In this document: positions 14,404 to 15,841 of the stretch, piece by piece
How the letters are laid out: every line of letters starts with the position of its first letter
How positions within the stretch are numbered: the stretch's first letter is position 1
Assembly: GCA_049613665.1 (NCBI GenBank)
Contig: JBMZCV010000125.1
Coordinates: 1 to 15,841 of the forward strand
Source of the DNA: JBMZCV01 sp049613665
Lineage (GTDB): Bacteria > Bacteroidota > Bacteroidia > Chitinophagales > UBA2359
Length of the DNA: 15,841 nt
Direction: 5' to 3'
Notes under the pieces: generated by a model
Databases searched by the model: none
Told to the model about the DNA's origin: nothing
The model's input: the letters and a program-made list of their open reading frames with translations, nothing else
Made by a program: the position numbers and the translations under genes

Positions 14404-14446
14404 AAAATCAAAGCTTTGTTAAATTTTTTTGCAAAGCTTTGATTTT
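14404..14446 (+). terminator. Perfect 15-bp stem-loop between atpA and atpG
   Basis: AAAATCAAAGCTTTG (14404-14418) and CAAAGCTTTGATTTT (14432-14446) are perfectly complementary around a 13-nt loop. The A and T ends make it terminator-like in both directions. Each arm contains the self-complementary decamer CAAAGCTTTG, so arms could also pair between molecules. A smaller hairpin AGTTGT/ACAACT sits at 14362-14376. The element lies inside the atp cluster, so full termination would cut off atpG unless atpG has its own promoter. Confidence 0.6.
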
Positions 14447-14476
14447 TAATAAAATTTACAAATCATTTCAAATTAA

Positions 14477-14510
14477 TTTGTAAAAAATGCTTTACAATTA
14501 AATATTTTTG
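14477..14510 (+). promoter_or_regulatory. Possible internal promoter before atpG
   Basis: TTTG (14477-14480), 22 bp, then TATTTTTG (14503-14510) fit the Bacteroidota promoter pattern at the long end of its spacing range. It lies just after the stem-loop and 45 bp before the atpG ATG. The AT-rich background weakens the call. Confidence 0.45.
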
Positions 14511-14555
14511 TGCAACAACGCCTTTTAACAAAAAAAATAAAAGTCTTTTAATACT

Positions 14556-15458
14556 ATGCCAGCACAATTAAAAGAAGTTCGTAGTAGAATTGGAGCAGTA
14601 ACTTCAACGCAAAAAATCACAAAAGCCATGAAATTAGTGGCTGCCTCAAAATTGCGTAAAGCACAAGAGCGTATCATCAAAATGCGTCCTTATACGACTA
14701 AATTGAATGATATTTTGGGCAATATTACGGCTGCTACCGAAGGCGAAGTAAGTATTGCGTATGCTAATGAGCGACCTGTTCAAAATGTATTGTTGGTTAT
14801 ATTGACTTCTGACAGAGGTTTGTGTGGTGGTTTCAATGCTAATATGGCCAAGTTGTTGAAATTGGCAGTAAAAGAAAAATATGCACAGCAAGCAGCAGCA
14901 GGCAATGTTCATGTAATGTTTGTCGGCAAAAAAGGCTATGATGCTTTGAAACGTGAAAACTTCAAGTTTATCAGCGAACATATCAATTTGTTTGGCGACC
15001 TTACTTTCGACAATGCAATACCTGTTGTTGATACGGTAATGAATGGTTTTGCTAAAGGAAATTATGATGTAGTAGAAGTATTCTACAATCGTTTCAAAAA
15101 TCAGATTGTGCAAGAGCCAATGAGCGAACAATTTTTGCCTATCGAAAAGTTGGCAGATGAAAGTGCAAGTGCAGCAAATGATAGCAAAATAAAACCAGAT
15201 TTCATTTTTCAGCCTAACCAAGCAGAATTGATTGAAGAATTAGTACCGAAAATCTTGAAAACAAAGTTTTTTGGCTACCTTCTAAACAGTAATGCGAGTG
15301 AGCATGGTGCAAGAATGACAGCTATGGATAATGCTACCGAAAATGCAGAAGACATTTTGCGTGACCTCAAAATCTTATACAACCGAGCTAGACAAGCTGC
15401 TATTACAACCGAATTGACGGAAATTGTGAGTGGTGCAGCAGCTTTGCAAGGTAACTAA
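14556..15458 (+). CDS. atpG: ATP synthase F1 subunit gamma (300 aa)
   Basis: This is the central rotor shaft that couples the c-ring to beta-subunit catalysis. The N-terminal helix is LKEVRSRIGAVTSTQKITKAMKLVAASKLRKAQE (5-38). The core Rossmann-like part contains VLLVILTSDRGLCGGFNANM. The C-terminal helix has the family signature ITTELTEIVSGAAAL near the end. Together the two end helices form the coiled-coil shaft. Length is normal (E. coli 287). It follows atpA after 214 bp containing a stem-loop and a possible promoter, and is followed by a strong terminator, so it is the last gene of the cluster. Confidence 0.97.
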   Translation: MPAQLKEVRSRIGAVTSTQKITKAMKLVAASKLRKAQERIIKMRPYTTKLNDILGNITAATEGEVSIAYANERPVQNVLLVILTSDRGLCGGFNANMAKLLKLAVKEKYAQQAAAGNVHVMFVGKKGYDALKRENFKFISEHINLFGDLTFDNAIPVVDTVMNGFAKGNYDVVEVFYNRFKNQIVQEPMSEQFLPIEKLADESASAANDSKIKPDFIFQPNQAELIEELVPKILKTKFFGYLLNSNASEHGARMTAMDNATENAEDILRDLKILYNRARQAAITTELTEIVSGAAALQGN

Positions 15459-15482
15459 AAAAAACAAATAAAAAGAGCAATG

Positions 15483-15520
15483 AAAGCGAGTTGAAAATAA
15501 TATTTTCAACTCGCTTTTTT
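15483..15520 (+). terminator. Intrinsic terminator of the ATP synthase cluster
   Basis: AAAGCGAGTTGAAAA (15483-15497) pairs perfectly with TTTTCAACTCGCTTT (15503-15517) around a short loop, and the T run continues to 15520. It lies 25 bp after the atpG stop codon. The A tract on the 5' side means it could also act on the minus strand. Confidence 0.92.
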
Positions 15521-15841
15521 AGTTGATGAATATATGAAATAAAGGTTTGAAATTGAAAGAAGATGTTTTTTAGCCAAAAGATAATAGACATTATTCACAA
15601 AAAAAGTGTAAGGAAAAACAAAAACATTGTTGGATAAATGCGAATATTACATTTGCATAATTTTAATAAATGTTGTTGTAAAACGAGGTGGCAGGCATTT
15701 TGAAAATGCCTACCACCTTATTCTTCTATTATTTCTTATCTAAAATTTTGTGAATAAACTCTAATATTTAATTGTTTTTTTTGATAATTTTTTTGGTTCA
15801 AAGTGAAATCATTTGGTAAAGTAGAGTAAAGTTCATAACTT
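15521..15841. other. Gene-free AT-rich stretch at the right edge
   Basis: No reading frame with coding character is visible. Apart from the hairpin at 15686-15718 I see only AT-rich sequence with long T runs. The region probably leads into a gene beyond the window. Confidence 0.6.
15686..15718 (-). terminator. GC-richer 15-bp hairpin, possible terminator of an off-window gene
   Basis: AGGTGGCAGGCATTT (15686-15700) and AAATGCCTACCACCT (15704-15718) pair around TGA. The single non-Watson-Crick position is G-U on the minus strand but C-A on the plus strand, so the RNA form is better on the minus strand. That would suit a convergent gene entering from the right. The tail on that strand (CGTTTTAC) is only weakly T-rich, so a dispersed palindromic repeat is the alternative. 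Confidence 0.45.

Noticed and set aside
14646..15221. 191-codon minus-strand frame opposite atpG
   Set aside because: It is antisense to a fully recognisable gamma subunit and has no domain or start context.
15459..15841. Missing atpD and atpC after atpG as a sign of gene loss
   Set aside because: Bacteroidota commonly keep beta and epsilon at another locus, so the absence here is normal.

Overview
The window is AT-rich DNA from a member of the Bacteroidota. The evidence is the split-type ATP synthase cluster (atpB-E-F-H-A-G with no atpD or atpC behind it), a secreted protein ending in a type IX secretion (T9SS) sorting domain, and promoters of the Bacteroidota TTTG / TAnnTTTG type. The long leucine-rich-repeat (LRR) proteins and dockerin-like secreted protein resemble Cytophagales, Saprospirales or Chitinophagales genomes, but I cannot place the order with confidence.

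Left part (1-6591, genes on the minus strand). A tandem array of about 150-bp palindromic repeats (1-412) abuts the 3' end of a four-gene cluster. In transcription order the cluster encodes a degenerate SIR2-like domain fused to a TIR domain (6591-5332), an nSTAND-type P-loop NTPase with a C-terminal membrane anchor (5319-3634), a 629-residue exported LRR protein (3586-1697) and a second, shorter LRR paralogue (1644-414). The first two genes are 12 bp apart and the next gap is 47 bp, so this looks like one operon. The last gene is split into two overlapping reading frames by an exact 7-bp tandem duplication (1061-1074). Together the operon contains the three modules of a plant TIR-NB-LRR immune receptor, distributed over separate proteins. 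The NTPase spans the inner membrane and the LRR proteins carry signal peptides, which suggests an envelope-sensing version. This is the most interesting system in the window.

Middle (6592-9506). A terminator separates the operon from a secreted protein with a cadherin-like Ig domain, dockerin-like calcium loops and a T9SS tail (8184-6793). Next comes an unrecognised 160-residue helical protein (8961-8479), then about 545 bp without a gene. That stretch holds nested inverted repeats resembling a decayed small mobile element, and the promoter of the ATP synthase cluster.

Right part (9507-15841, plus strand). Six F-type ATP synthase genes: atpB (a), atpE (c), atpF (b), atpH (delta), atpA (alpha) and atpG (gamma). 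The intergenic gaps are unusually wide and contain stem-loops and possible internal promoters, so the cluster may be several overlapping transcription units rather than one compact operon. AtpB has an exported N-terminal extension with a duplicated histidine-rich segment. A strong intrinsic terminator follows atpG, and the rest of the window shows no gene.
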